DNA of 64,000 nt from Acanthacorydalis orientalis (GCA_034766995.1 CM068314.1:28181708-28245707), one strand, 5' to 3'; numbered from the stretch's first letter, positions 35,980-49,170 are shown. Notes: generated from the sequence alone by a model not told the origin. Program-made: numbers and translations.

Positions 35980-36480
35980 CAAGGATAGGTCATCCTGACG
36001 AGTAAAGTGAAATGACCGTCTTTGGTACCGAATATAACTTTACATTGTTCTAAGTGCATGCAATAATTACGTTAGATCTGGATCAAGGAACGAACCGAAC
36101 ATCAGACGGCGCTTAGGTACGAATCTAGCGTATCAAATTATTCAAAAATGTCATCGGATAGGTACATAACCTTTAAACGGCAGACAATCTCACGCCTGTA
36201 TACAGTCATACACCCGTGTATGATGTCATCCGTTTCGCTGGGTGTTGCCCCGTGTATGCAGTTTTGAATTACAAATATGTTTTTGTTGTCCTTTTCGTAT
36301 TTTTCGACACGACGATGCGTGCTTAATGCGTTCTGAACTGTCGTGTTTCGTATTGTGATACGAAATGACCATCATTATGTTTATTACGTGATATTAATAA
36401 GTCAATAGATTGTTCGGTGACATGCTCGCCAGTTACATCGATCTATTGTTCAAACGTGCGTGAATACCCAAGGAGCAAGT
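35980..36480. other. GC/CpG-richer island
   Basis: Non-repetitive, balanced sequence with no open frame. It contains the dyad CATACAC-CC-GTGTATG at 36207-36222 and the related CCCGTGTATGCAG at 36250. It looks like a regulatory element more than an exon. Confidence 0.4.
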
Positions 36481-37203
36481 ATAAATTTTACTTTTGATTG
36501 AGGAATTTAATTCCATTCGGTACATTTTTTGAATACTAATCGACGACTCCCGTCGTTGTTTACAATGAATTTTCTTTTCTTGTTATTGTTACAGCACAAT
36601 GAATCATTTTATATTTAATTTTTTTCAGAACATGTTTTTAATTTCTTAACACATTATGGACTTTAAGGATATACATGTGTGTTGTCATCAAATATACATC
36701 AGAATTTATTTAATTCCAACTACAAAGAAAAATATAAAAAATAATAAAAAAACGATGGCATTAAAAAAAAAAACAACAAAGAATAGAATATAATGAAATT
36801 GTATTATATCCTTTAAAAAATTTTGTCATATATTTAATCGAATAATTAGAAGTGTCTACCTACAATAAAATGAATCAGTTCGAAAAAACAGGAAACATAA
36901 ATTGTTCTGAGAACATTCAAATTGTTTATAAAGGATATATGCTTCAATTGTTTTTTTCACACAAGAAGCTGCAGGTGTTTCAAAATAAAGCAATGCAAGT
37001 TACTACTGATGTATTTGTTTTACGATGAATGTTACTCTTTATAGGGATTTATGGCTTTCAATACTTGTTTCATTCGAAATTCGCAAGTCATATGTCCGGA
37101 CAAAAGAATTAAAAAACTGGAACGTTGACTGATTTCAATTTTATTACTGACTAGCTATTAATTTAGCTATGCTAATTTTCAATCTATATTATATAATTTT
37201 TAG
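36481..37203. other. AT-rich spacer
   Basis: No feature is seen. Confidence 0.5.
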
Positions 37204-37423
37204 ACGTGTACAATGTATAAAAATGAGTAATACAAAAATGTATAATTAAAATCAAATAAAGTGATTAGGAAAACAACAAACATTTAATGAAAACAATCTA
37301 CATGATAACATTTTACACTTTTTAAATTATACAATCTATAAAAATATGAATGTGATTAAAATGTGTTTTAAAAATATATAATTAAAATCAAATCAAATAA
37401 TAAAAGAAACTACAAACATTTAT
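37204..37423 (+). repeat. Degenerate tandem duplication, period about 135 bp
   Basis: The motif TATAATTAAAATCAAAT followed by AC(A)AACATTTA occurs at about 37240-37288 and again at about 37374-37422. Both are preceded by a similar ACAATSTATAAAAAT block. Confidence 0.6.
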
Positions 37424-37649
37424 CTATCTGCCTATAAAAAATATTCAGTAAAATTTCAAAAAATCGACAAATTTTTTTTTTAAAAAAAGTGCAGATTTTG
37501 TATTAAATTATTAATGATGCACCAGAAATTATACGAAATTTTTCATGAAAAATTATGATATAGGTACCATAACAACTACAATGAAATATACGACTTTATA
37601 AAACAACTACGTTGCAAAATATCAGTGAGAGGAAGATATTCACTAGCAT

Positions 37650-37713
37650 TCCACTATGCAATATATCTTCGAGAATGAATATCCACTATGCAATATATCT
37701 TCGAGAATGAATA
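37650..37713 (+). repeat. Perfect 32-bp tandem duplication
   Basis: Two adjacent identical 32-base units starting TCCACTATGCAATATATCTT and ending GAGAATGAATA. Confidence 0.95.
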
Positions 37714-37717
37714 TATA

Positions 37718-37720
<3 letters not shown>

Positions 37721-37759
<39 letters not shown>
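37721..37759. repeat. (TA)n microsatellite
   Basis: Directly after the 32-bp duplication. Confidence 0.95.
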
Positions 37760-37760
<1 letters not shown>

Positions 37761-37778
37761 CGATATTGAATAATATAT

Positions 37779-37840
37779 GCGAGCGGGGGTTGAATCTTCC
37801 GGTGGCCGGTGAGTGTAGCAAATAGGGGCCCCCTGGTAAT
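37779..37840. other. Isolated GC-rich patch
   Basis: About 62 bases rich in G and C (GCGAGCGGGGGTTGAATC; CCGGTGGCCGG; GGGGCCCC) set in very AT-rich sequence. It resembles neither a complete tRNA nor a known element end. Confidence 0.6.
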
Positions 37841-38685
37841 GAAATAAAATTGTCACTGGAATTAATTAATGTTTTTTCTTAATTTTCATATAAATTTAGA
37901 ATAAGAAAATAATTCGAATGTAAAAAAAACAAAGCATTTCCATTCTCTTCATATCAGACAAATAATTTAAAATAAAACAATAGGAAATAAACTATTAAAA
38001 TTAATAAAGTAATATTCAAATTAAGAACTGAAAATAAATCCTATAACTATGTTAAAATATATAACAATTACACTAATTTTATGAAAATATATCAACTTAA
38101 TATTTTAACTTAAGATGCAGAAACTCGCATACATCTTTATAGAAATGACAGAATTTTTATTTGATGTATTACTATTTAAATATTGTAATTTATAAATCTT
38201 AATTCAACTTAAAATATCAATTTTCTGAAAATGAAATAAAATTTTTTCATTTCTATTTTTTATCTTTCAAAAATTATTGTGATTTTGATAATTTCATTGG
38301 GGATTGTTTATGAATAAACAATATTTCTTGTTCGTTAAAATTAAATTTCAACTACTTACTATTTAGATGTATATGTATTGTATATGATTAGATTTCTCAC
38401 CTGTAATAAAAAAAAAACAAGATTAGTTAAGAGAAAATATATATAAAATTAATACAGTTTTATTATAGTTTGTTTTAATATATTTAAAAATATTATACAT
38501 AGATTTGTTCAAAATAAAAGTAAATACTTATAACAAAAAAGTATTTAGAAAAACAAACTATAGAAAAAGTAAACGATGACTCACTCATTTAGGGATTCTT
38601 AACATAATTTCAATATAAAACATTAACAGATAAATAAAACAAAATAAACAAATTAATAAAGTGAATGAACATGTTTATCTTGCAG

Positions 38686-39410
38686 GGAGATGATTCATCG
38701 CGAATTCAAGTTCACGATGCGGTTACTACAAAATGCCGCAACATTAAAATGACTAAAAAAAGTGCTGTATTATGACACGGTTTGAAACGTGCGACGATCG
38801 CTGAAGATGTCAAAACCTTACTGTGAATCATTCATCCAACAATGCAGATATTTTTCAGTGCGTCGTTTTCGAATCGCTGAAAATATCTCTTATTCTAGCG
38901 ATCCGCGGTTGCATTCCAGCTAGAAATAATATAATTTTAGCACTGCGTCTGAAATAGACGCGCGTGTGGATGAGCCGGATCACACATTCGACGATACTTT
39001 ATTCGTCATGCCGAAAGGTGACATACCTGAGCTTGGCGTGCAGCGAAAAAAATAAATAAACAACAAATACGTTAGGAATGCGCGTATCTAGTTTGGGCAG
39101 CTGAGAGGCGCTGCTGATGACCTTTCTGATGGCAGGAAAGATCTTCATCACTGCCGATACCGCCAGTCTTATTTGGCCACAGAGGCGCATCCGAAAAGCT
39201 TTCCACCACGGCGACGATGTTATCTTGACTCAGCTATGCATGCCAATTATTACAGTCAATTGTGTAACGAATTTAACGCTAGTCGGATAAAGATAGAATG
39301 TGAATGTGAAATTTGTAATTGTTTGATTGCGGACTATTCAGGAAGTGGGAGACGGTTTTTTATTGATTTTATTGTGACGTTAATTTCATTGGAAAGATAT
39401 CGATAGTTCT
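38686..39410. other. CpG-rich island with several exon-like frames
   Basis: The most gene-like composition right of 13.3 kb. On the plus strand, TTATCTTGCAG precedes the open frame GDDSSRIQVHDAVTTKCRNI, ending in a stop at 38773-38775. Another acceptor, TATAATTTTAG, precedes TASEIDARVDEPDHTFDDTL to a stop at 39053-39055. A longer frame runs to 39406 (SYLATEAHPKSFPPRRRCYL). On the minus strand, a 54-codon frame from ATG at 39190 ends in AG|GTATGT at 39026. Not all of these can be coding. This could be a promoter with first exons or exons of an unrecognised gene. Confidence 0.35.
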
Positions 39411-40029
39411 TCCACGTAACATTGGTTAGTTTTTTTTCGTAAGTGATTCGACTTTTAAACAATATTACAAAAAACAATTCCAATATTAAATTTATTACTG
39501 ATATACTTTATTGAGAAATATGAACTATATTTAAGTTTTTCACACTAAATGTACACTATTTACAGAGTTAATTATTTTATTTAATAATTTTAAACACTTT
39601 GAAAACTTTTATTTCATATAAAAAATGTACTGTCTCTCAAAGATCGTCAAGGTGATTTCCCTACTGTGTGTATACTTGGTTTGAAAATATGTATAAAAAC
39701 TAATTATTTCATATTTGGTGTGAAAATACTTAAACATTATTTTTTCAGAAAATATATACCGATATTTGTTTTGCACAATCGTACGAGTTTTTTTTTCTGT
39801 TTAAAATATAATGTTAAAACATTTCAATGACCTTAGAATATTGTTAGGGTACAATATCGTAAATGTCTGCAAGAAGCAGTTAATGAATGAGATAATATCA
39901 GTTATCCGATTATATCACGAAGCTTAAGATTCAAACTCGTACATTTATCCTATCAGCAATGTAGTAATTGTAACAAATTTTAACATTATTTTAGATAACT
40001 TAAAGCAGATTTCAAATTCTAAATAGTTA

Positions 40030-40335
40030 GTATACTTGGGTAGTTTGAACAAAAAACTAATACCAGAGGAAGCTTACACTCTAATGAATAACTATGGCAA
40101 ACTCATGATTATTGAGACGAATCCAGTTGTTAATTTAACAGCAAGAATGTTCTTTGTGAATAAGATTTTGATACAAATTCCTTCGATGCAAATATTAGGA
40201 ATCATGCATATAGATAAAATGGACATTAGTATAATTTTTGATTACAAAGATGTTCGAATGCAGGTTCAAGCAATACTGCTCGAGCAAAAAATATCCTGCT
40301 TCTGTTTAAAATATCCCAACCATCAACAAAAATAA
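40030..40335 (+). other. Possible coding exon, unrecognised
   Basis: An uninterrupted frame of about 100 codons (IPEEAYTLMNNYGKLMIIE; IFDYKDVRMQVQAILLEQ) opens just after TAG at 40024-40026. It has no ATG at its left end and stops at 40333-40335. An excellent donor sequence, ATAG|GTGAGT, lies 25 bases past the stop. Length and amino-acid balance are unusual for this AT content, but I know no matching family. Confidence 0.25.
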
Positions 40336-40363
40336 AACTTGTCACGATGTGATAAATAGGTGA

Positions 40364-40621
40364 GTGGATATAGGAAGCTCTCGTATACAATGCAGTCAAA
40401 CCATACAGCTCGTTTCTAACACTGACGATAATATATATATGGAATCACTAAATATGCATCGAACATCTCAAACCGCAGATAATATGCCGCGAACTAATAA
40501 CAGAGTAATGCTAAATTTGTCGACGGTGACGAAGTGCATGAACGAAGACTGTGTGGCCGTGTTATATAGGTACAAATGCAGTTTTAATTATATCTTTCAG
40601 CGTTCACTTTCGATCGGTTAA
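40364..40621 (+). other. Possible coding exon, unrecognised
   Basis: An open frame of 85 codons in a different frame from its neighbour (SSRIQCSQTIQLVSNTDDNI; MNEDCVAVLYR). Composition is much less AT-biased than the surroundings. A possible donor, ATAG|GTACAA, follows YR near 40569. Possible exon or pseudo-exon; no family recognised. Confidence 0.25.
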
Positions 40622-40986
40622 GCTATTTCTGAACGATTTATGTGGGCTGGTGTTGCATTTGTGACTTGCACTCCGTTACATTCAATACATTTTAGATATG
40701 TGTATACACGTTTCGCACATATGCATCACCTGTGCGTTATTATTCATTCAACAGGAATGCGACAAAAAAAGGAACATAAGTTGCGAATAAAACCGTGAGA
40801 ATTGTAAATTATTCATCGCATTTCATTAGTCCGTTTGTACACAATAAACAAAAACTATATCAGTAATTATAAAGAATAGTAAATTGTGTTGTATTATGTG
40901 ATATATAAAAGATATTGTATGACGAATTAACTTATTAAAAGTTTATATTTTAATTAACACAATTAATAGATTCGTGTATGTGTGTA

Positions 40987-40989
<3 letters not shown>

Positions 40990-41040
<51 letters not shown>
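40990..41040. repeat. (TA)n microsatellite
   Basis: About 50 bases of TA flanked by TGTGTATG on both sides. Confidence 0.95.
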
Positions 41041-41043
<3 letters not shown>

Positions 41044-43119
41044 ATGTGTATAAGAGTATACGTATATATAAAATATTTTTAGTTTTTATGAATTAAAAAT
41101 ATTTTCACAATTAATTAATTATCTCTTCGTAAATGTTGGAGCTAAATTACAAACATTTTATTCACTAGTTACTATTTACGATTTATTATTGAAATGTAAG
41201 TTCTCCTCTGTAAAGTGTTAATGGTTTTTTTATTATGTTGATTACAAACATATAAGTCATATATAAAAACCCGTCAGACGTTCTACCCACGTATCTACAG
41301 TCATTAATTAAATAATCATATTTAGTTCTGAGAAGAATGAATTTTTATGAACATGTATAATTAACCTGACAGAGCTACCATGTTTAAAATCGAATAAATA
41401 TTATCTCGACGAAAACATTTCCGATATCTGATACTATAATGAGGTTTCTTTATCTAAATAGCGGAATCCTATAAATATTGAAATACTTGGCTGTAAGCAT
41501 ACATACTGAATTTCACATGTACCATTTATACAATTCATTTTATACATACTGCGAATCATGAATTACTTGTCATGTAAACACGACGAAATTAAAATGGTTT
41601 CGTTAACATATATACATATGCAAGGAGACAAATGTAAAGCGACGGCAGGAGCCAGTGGTGCGATGAATATCTCAATATCAGAGACAAGATCGGAAAGTAA
41701 GAGTTTATTTGAATTATAGAGTAATTTGTGAGATAAACTTGTCATAAATCCGCGTTTTAAAATTACGAAATATATATGAAATTGTAATAAATAATTGGAT
41801 TAATTTGAGAAAATACGTGTTGATATATAACTGAATTTGTTTTCTGTAATGATGAGGAAATAAATGTATTTATTTTAAGAAAAAAAATGTAGTGTTAAAA
41901 TATGAAAATGTTAAACTTTTCAAATATTTTTCTTGGACAGTGAAAAAAAAACTTTAATTCATCATTACTGTCATTTAATTTTTGTATATTTCTGCATACA
42001 ATCTCAGATGTTTAAAAAAATATATTTCAAAACGTAACTTGTCAATACTATCGAGTAAAAATATTCAATAAGACAGAAACAAAGTGTCTGTATTCCTAGT
42101 AGTAAACTTAAATATTTTTTTAACATAACAAGGATACAGTATCTAAATTCTTATTATATTAAAAAAATAAACCACTATTTACTATCAATTGTGATGTAAT
42201 CTTGGTGGACTATACAATTAAATTACAAATAAAAAATTGAATATATCATAAAAAATTCTAATTTTGGAATTTTATTTTTTTACAGTAAAAATGCCGAAAA
42301 TTTTCATTTTTGTTTCTACAGCTAGTAATTAATCTTCTTTTACAGACTATTACTATTCAAACTAGTGGTAGCGTATACTGCAAACATAAAAAAATATTTT
42401 TTCGGAATCTATAGTATGAGAATTATATGTAAATACTTTCAGAGTACGAGTGAATATAGTAATAACTTAAAAACTTAATCTAATCAAACCAAGGTCTGTT
42501 CACAGTTTCGAAATGTTCTAGTTTTTGCAAGAGGCAAAGAATTTACAGTTTTAAAACATATATCAGATACAATTATTAACGTATTATTACATACAATTCA
42601 TTAAATCATAAAATAAAGTGTGAAATTCATACATTTTGTAATTAAACTTTAAAAAACCATAAACTTTAATCAGTCGATTGTCATTAATAATGGGTTTTCT
42701 CGCCATCTACACAAAATAGTAATGTGAAAAAGATTTTCCTTTGTTTTATTTAATGAACATTTTTACTTTGGGACAAAAACAAATGTTCGTATTAAAAGAT
42801 TTTGATTTGTTCATGTTTTAGAGATGTATGAGAATATGAACAAATCAAACAAAAACATTTCACACTTTTAGTACACCTAACATTGATTGTTTTTAATTAT
42901 TAAAACCGGTGATTCAAGACATATTAAGAAATAGTTCTAATGAAGACAATAGTAAAAAGTATGTCTACAATGATTATTTAAAACTATAAAATAATCGCAC
43001 AACGATATATACTGTAAGTTCTTACAAAAGAAACTCACAAGATATAAAATCTAGTATAGTTATAACATTAAAGCTGTTATAATCACAATTATATTGTTTG
43101 TTTTATCTTTATGTGTAAA
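41041..43119. other. AT-rich non-coding region
   Basis: Nothing recognised. The stretch at 41560-41700 is slightly GC-richer. Confidence 0.5.
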
Positions 43120-43730
43120 TTGCGACCGTGTGGAAACGAATGTATTTTATTTACTTTATTTTCTGACCATTCCCGTAGTTCATATATGCGTTTATGTGTT
43201 ATATGTGCAGAGCTAGTCATTCAAAACGGATGCCAATGAACTTCACATTTCCGCCGACAGAAGAAGAACACGGTCGCGAACGTACAAACATCGCACATCG
43301 GATATTTATGTGTGTATAACAGAAGGCAGATGAGCTTTCGTCGCGTCGATCATCCCGATCATCAGCGTGAACTGTTTGTTTGGAAGCGATCTTATTTTCT
43401 TTTTTTGGCACACATGAATCGGTTGACCATAAATTCGTACGGCGCCGACACGCGCAAATCCACCGATTAATAAATTCGTTTCATGTGCAACACATTACCA
43501 TACAGAAAAACGTTGGTTCATTGCCATCGGCAAAACGTTTTCATGTTTTTCACTCTTATTTCTTTAGATAGCATAATGAACATTCAAACGATGACTTCAT
43601 TTCATGTGAAATGTACATCAAATAAATCGTTTGCAGAAGTTTCACGTGCCGACGAGCTTAACGAAACTTTGTAGTTCAGTTTCACTCTTTGTTCCACGGA
43701 ACAGTCTTCCATCTTGAGGATGTGTGCATA
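43120..43730. other. CpG-rich island, possible promoter or 5' exon
   Basis: A dense cluster of CG dinucleotides (GGTCGCGAACG at 43273; GTCGCGTCGATC at 43340; GTACGGCGCCGACACGCGC at 43437) in a window otherwise poor in them. Short frames exist on both strands, none conserved to my eye. Such islands in insects often mark transcription start regions. Confidence 0.4.
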
Positions 43731-45359
43731 AGAAAACGTTCATAAAATCAATGGCATGAAAGACAAGTAAAACGATCTAAGCTTTCAAACCATCCATTAA
43801 ATTATACGCTAGTATATTTGTACACAACTCAGAGTTTATATAAACATTTTCCCTTTTTTAATATTTCTAAAATTAGATAAAACTAAAAATTTATCAAAAT
43901 TAAACATCATATAAATCAGTAACTTGTACAGAATAAGAAATAAAAGTTGGAGATAAACTCTGTATAAAAAAGTAAATATCAATGTTTTTATCAATTAAAA
44001 TGCAATTACTTAAAAGAAATTTTATACGATTGTGCATTTTCACCTTTTTAATCTTTTTAATAAATCGGCTGAAATTTATTTTAAACTTTTGATATATGAA
44101 AAAATAAATATAAATAAATATTCTACATATTTAACAAACATTTTAGTAGTAATAAATAGAATGTATATTGACAGCAAATTTAGGTATTGAAAAGAAACGT
44201 ATACAAAAATATAACTTTTTGTTTCCGTATTAATGTCGGATATTTTGATGCGGAAATATAACATTATTGACCGTTTATGATTACGCTAATAATATTGAAT
44301 ATTATGAAACAAACATTGCTAAAAATGCAGGTATACTTAAAAATTTCGTATCACAGTTAATGGCATTATGAATTAAACATGCATAAGAATAAATAATATG
44401 CATATGAGAATACCGTGAAAGATTGTACAACTATTTCTGTTTTTTTTTTTCATTTTAAATCTGTCTAGAAAAAACTGAAATTTTGAAAAAAAAAATACTG
44501 AAAACTTCTTAACTATAAATTTGTATTAAAAAAGTTCATCAAACAGATTTATATTTTCTTAAAAAAATTTTTTTTTCTTAGTTTTTATAATTTTACTTAA
44601 AGAATATTGCACATTTTATTAGTAATTGTTGTTACCTGCTGAAAATTATTACCGAATAAACCAATAAAATTAGACATAAATGAAAACTCGACAAAACTAA
44701 GAGATTTAAGTTCAAGATTAGCTAAAACGATGACATCTTCCAAATAAAGTTACAATATACATCGACAATCATGATAATTCTGATACATATTTTGTTTGGA
44801 GAATTAGTTTTTTTTTTAATCGATGATAAAAAGGACAGTGTGGTAGTAAAGATTCCTTTGGTTCGTTCGTTTTAATATTTCGTTAAAAGAAGGTACAAAA
44901 AAAAAAGAAAAATTCCCAACTACAAGATTGCAATTCATTCAGGAATTTCACATCTATAAAAAAAAACCAGAATATTCACAATCATCTTTGCTGTATTTTT
45001 TTTGTTGTAATTTTATACCTGTAATCATTTTTAAACTTTGATGAAATTCACTGCATACCAGACATACATTAAATGATTTAAAAAGACCAACTACTGTTGC
45101 AATTATCTACTTTTTACAAAAACTTATTTGGCTTAACTCCTTTAGAATTTTACTAGGACCAAGTAATAATTCTATACCAAAATCTAAACATTCCTTTTTT
45201 CACGAAATTTCAGAAAATTACAGTATTTTTCTAATTGATCACAATATATTTTATATAAAAAAAAATTGCGAAATAAATATAACATTTACAACTATTTCCG
45301 AGTTCAACTACCCGTCACGATTTTTTTTTAAAAAAAACGAGACGTAAAAATAAATATGA
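43731..45359. other. AT-rich non-coding region
   Basis: No gene. It has several poly(A)/poly(T) tracts, including T9A8 at 45321-45337. Confidence 0.5.
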
Positions 45360-45800
45360 AAGATTTCATGTATATCTCGAATAACATCGACGCACCGAAG
45401 CGTGCGGCTACGCAATCACAACGCCGAATATACATATAGAATGAACGGATATGCATATCCAGACAGTCGTACGGCGTCCCGGCATTCCGTCGCGACGCTT
45501 TTCACTTAATACTATTATCGTGGTCTCATCTTATGTTTACAACATGCCGCCGCTGCGACCGTAGATTGAGATAAAATATGACCCGCGGGGCCGCATTCCA
45601 CAGATATGCGTCTCATTCAATAAATAAGACAAGATTAAAAGCGACTAATAGGTGCAACGTACGTATTTTAATTTGGGTATAAATGATGAGTGCACTGAAC
45701 GTATTATAATACTGTAGGGACGAGATAATAAGAAGAAGGATATATGGATGTGTGTACGGTACGCGATGCCTTTGTTTAGGAATGTGACTCTAATTGGTCC
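45360..45800. other. CpG-rich island
   Basis: Balanced composition with many CG steps (GTACGGCGTCCCGGCATTCC near 45470; ATGACCCGCGGGGCCGCATT near 45579). There is no long open frame, so it looks more like a regulatory element. Confidence 0.4.
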
Positions 45801-46356
45801 AGTGTTTATGTTTACTATTATTTTCTTTTATTGGAAGTGGTTACGATATTCGAATTTTTGTGTATACTTAAACAAGAGCATATACTAAATATAATTGAAA
45901 TAAGAATTCAGAAGTGCTACATGTTTACGTTAATTTGATAGTCTAGAGTATGTGTGAAAAATGTAAATGTTCAATTAATATTACTGCCAGAAATATAGAC
46001 ATACATATACATATACATATATATATATATATAAATACAGTTTACTGCATTTTTTACATTTGTAAGAATTTAGTGAAGATGGTTAACATTCAATATTCGT
46101 AATTAAAACAATTTATGACTTAAAATGAACATTTATTACAAATAAATATATAATCCTGTTAAGAGCTTTTTTAATTCTGAACAATTTTAATGTATACGTT
46201 TTATTTTAATTCGCTAATAATATATATTTTATTTTTGAAGCGTAAGTGATTTATTAGAAATCTGATACAAAAAAAGTATCACATTTCAAGTAAAATATTA
46301 AATTGTAATGTAAGTCTGCACTTTTTTTCTATTAAAAGTACGGAAACAACACTGAA

Positions 46357-46360
<4 letters not shown>

Positions 46361-46403
<43 letters not shown>
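46361..46403. repeat. (TA)n microsatellite
   Basis: A 43-base TA run. Confidence 0.95.
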
Positions 46404-46409
<6 letters not shown>

Positions 46410-47209
46410 TTTCCGTTTTATTCTATACACTTATGTCAACTGAGTATATAAAAAAAATCAAATAATAATGTACTTTTGCCTTGATCTAAAACCTTTCCCG
46501 AACTAATTACTGTTGTTACGCCATTAGAATTGAGAAACATTAAATTACAATATATTAAGAAAATTATGACTGAAAAGAAACAGTGGATGTCTAGAGAATA
46601 AAGAAATGCGATCGAACTCTTCAATCTGGCCAAATACTTGAATCCATCCAATGTCACGGCTTGTGTAAATGACAGAAACACATAATGTGACTTAAAAATT
46701 AGTATCAATTGTAGTTAAATGAAGTAACAGTAGATACTTAGACTATACCAATCAAGAAATACATTAAATTAAGAAAAAGAAGAAGAATATAAGAAAATTA
46801 AAAATGAATGAAAATACTTTGATTCTAAACGTGTAGAACATTGATATTTTTACTGATACCTGGTTTTTCACACTTATTTTACTTTTATTCGAAAAAGATG
46901 CTTGATTAATAAGAAGAATTATTTTGAAATCATAATGAAGAAATAGTTCTCACCGAATTTGATATATATATATATATGTTTGTGAAATTTAAAAGGACAA
47001 GTTTAAATGAATATTATAGTTTTATAAAAATTGATATAAATTCCTTATATTATAGTAAATAAAGAAGATTTTTTTCAATTAATAACATATTTGAACCGAT
47101 CAAATTTGTCAGCAACATGAAGATTAACTACTACAAAATGTTAGGATAGCATTTATCACCATACTAAAATATCTTCACCCTCTGATTTATAATTCTATAA
47201 TTACCAAAA
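46404..47209. other. AT-rich non-coding region
   Basis: A 90-codon minus-strand frame (46436-46708) is Phe/Leu/Ile-rich and probably chance. Nothing else is seen. Confidence 0.5.
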
Positions 47210-47670
47210 GTATCCCGACACGAGATTCGTCTCGGTCACACAGTGCATTAATCATTTTTTTAATACATCCAAATACATACACAGTTCACTTTCTATCCAT
47301 AACTCAAAAGAATCACTTTCCCTCTACATAACGTGCGCTTACGTTTATTATCGCGTATGTACATCACCATTGCGGTGAACTGGAGACCTCTGCGACTCAA
47401 TGAAAAGAAGACGCCGTGCTATAAGTCAAGAGTTATGGCGCCAACGAAGAGTTATTTTCGTTCGAGCATGGAATGCATAAGAAACGTCGTGTAATGCTGT
47501 CGAACTAGAAACAAATGCATTTTTTCGAATTTATTTACCATAACCAGTTTATAACGTAACGCTGTTTTTTTACATACTCCCGTCGTCACCATCTTCTTTT
47601 TTGAATAGTATTGACATTACGCGAAGACATATTCTTTTGTGTAATTTAAATTCGTGAGCTACCAGTATAT
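47210..47670. other. GC/CpG-richer island
   Basis: Non-repetitive sequence with CG steps and no long frame, for example GTGAACTGGAGACCTCTGCG near 47374. Confidence 0.35.
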
Positions 47671-48106
47671 ATATATACACAAACATGTAAACATGTGTAT
47701 GTTTCCTTTTAATCTAATGCCATTTGCATGGAAAATATTTAAATAGTCGTGCTTGAAATACGCGGCGCCTGATTAATGATTTAATTCGTTAGTTAATGTA
47801 CATTTAGCTATTTATAATTGGCTGTTTTAACAAAATATATAATGGGTTTTTATATTTAATATATTCTATGATAGTGTCTTCCGGAGAGACAGATATTTAT
47901 ACATTTAGGCAAATTGATAAAAAATATACATATTGGATTTACAGAGAATTCTTTAAACATAAAATTAAACAGTGACATACGAATAAAAATATATTATTAA
48001 TTTATGTTACTCATTTATGGTTTTTACTTAATGCATTTGATTATTTAAAGAAATTAAAATATTATTTAAAAGCATATAAACATCATTATCGTAAGCTGTT
48101 ATTAAC

Positions 48107-48137
<31 letters not shown>

Positions 48138-48570
48138 TACACAAAAGTCAGATTATATAAAGTTAAACGATTAAATTAATAAATTATACAATATAAGAAC
48201 TTAATTATTTGTCAAACATTTTAAATATATCCATAGTTGATTTATATACAATAGTTTTTTTATAATGATATTTTATTTGTAATTTTCTTTAAATATCAGA
48301 TTCAATTGATTATTAAACTATAACTGCATTTATAAAGTGTGTGTTTTTCAAATTTTAGTTTCTTTGTATTTTGATCTATTCAGTACTATTTATAATTTAT
48401 TAAACTTAAAATATATTTTATAGTAGTAATAAATACCTTAAAAATAAAATCAGTCAATAAATTATTTATAATCTTTTTTTTTTAAAAAAAACAATGAATT
48501 ATTGAAGTTAATAATAAATAAACAGAAAATGGAAGTACGAAAATGAAATATGTCTATAAATAAAACCCCA
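47671..48570. other. AT-rich non-coding region
   Basis: A short (TA)n-(CA)n tract at about 48107-48136 and a T10A8 tract at 48474-48491. Confidence 0.5.
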
Positions 48571-48620
48571 CATTTCTCGTCACTTTGTCCGCGGGACAAA
48601 GTCCATGGTGACGAGAAATG
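48571..48620. repeat. Nested perfect inverted repeat
   Basis: The outer arms CATTTCTCGTCAC (48571-48583) and GTGACGAGAAATG (48608-48620) are exact complements. Inside, ACTTTGTCC (48582-48590) pairs with GGACAAAGT (48594-48602) around GCG. It would extrude as a strong hairpin or cruciform and may be the joined ends of a very small transposon. Confidence 0.85.
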
Positions 48621-49164
48621 CTTGCTTTGTCAACTCATGGGTTTCAAGTTTAATTCATTGTTTCGTTCTTAAGTATTTTTTTATGTTTAAATATATTGTG
48701 TTGTAAAAACCAATAAATAGTTTTTTTTCCTTCTATGTTTCTATTTTCCCGTTAATTTTGATGGGCGACATTCTAGTTTTTAAATATAAAACTAACTGAT
48801 AAAGTAAGTATTTATTTATCGCTCATGACTTTAAATACAAACAATTTACAGGAAATAATATTTTTATTAGACATTAAATTATATTTTCAATCGTATGGAC
48901 AACCTATAAAAAACGATTATTTTATTCAATACATTACTAGTTCTAGCTTTTTATTTATATCAAAATATCAGGTAAATGTTTTTGTTTGGAAATGTTCAAA
49001 CATTTCTGCCAAAATTTAAATTAACATAAATGTAATACTACAAAATCCAACTGTAGATAAATTAAAATATGATAAATTAAGCACATACTATTTTGCAAAT
49101 TTGAAAAAAAAATCTATATAGATCTGTTATTCCTGGTTTTTTATTTACATTGTACTTATTTGGG

Positions 49165-49170
<6 letters not shown>
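48621..49170. other. AT-rich non-coding region
   Basis: Nothing recognised. The 64-codon plus frame at 48825 is AT-biased. Confidence 0.45.

Noticed and set aside
37779..37840. tRNA-like GC patch (GGGGGTTGAATCTTCC resembles a T-arm)
   Set aside because: No acceptor or anticodon stem can be formed on either strand and the length is short.
46436..46708. 90-codon minus-strand frame
   Set aside because: Phe/Leu/Ile-rich, in uniform AT composition, no motif and no splice support.
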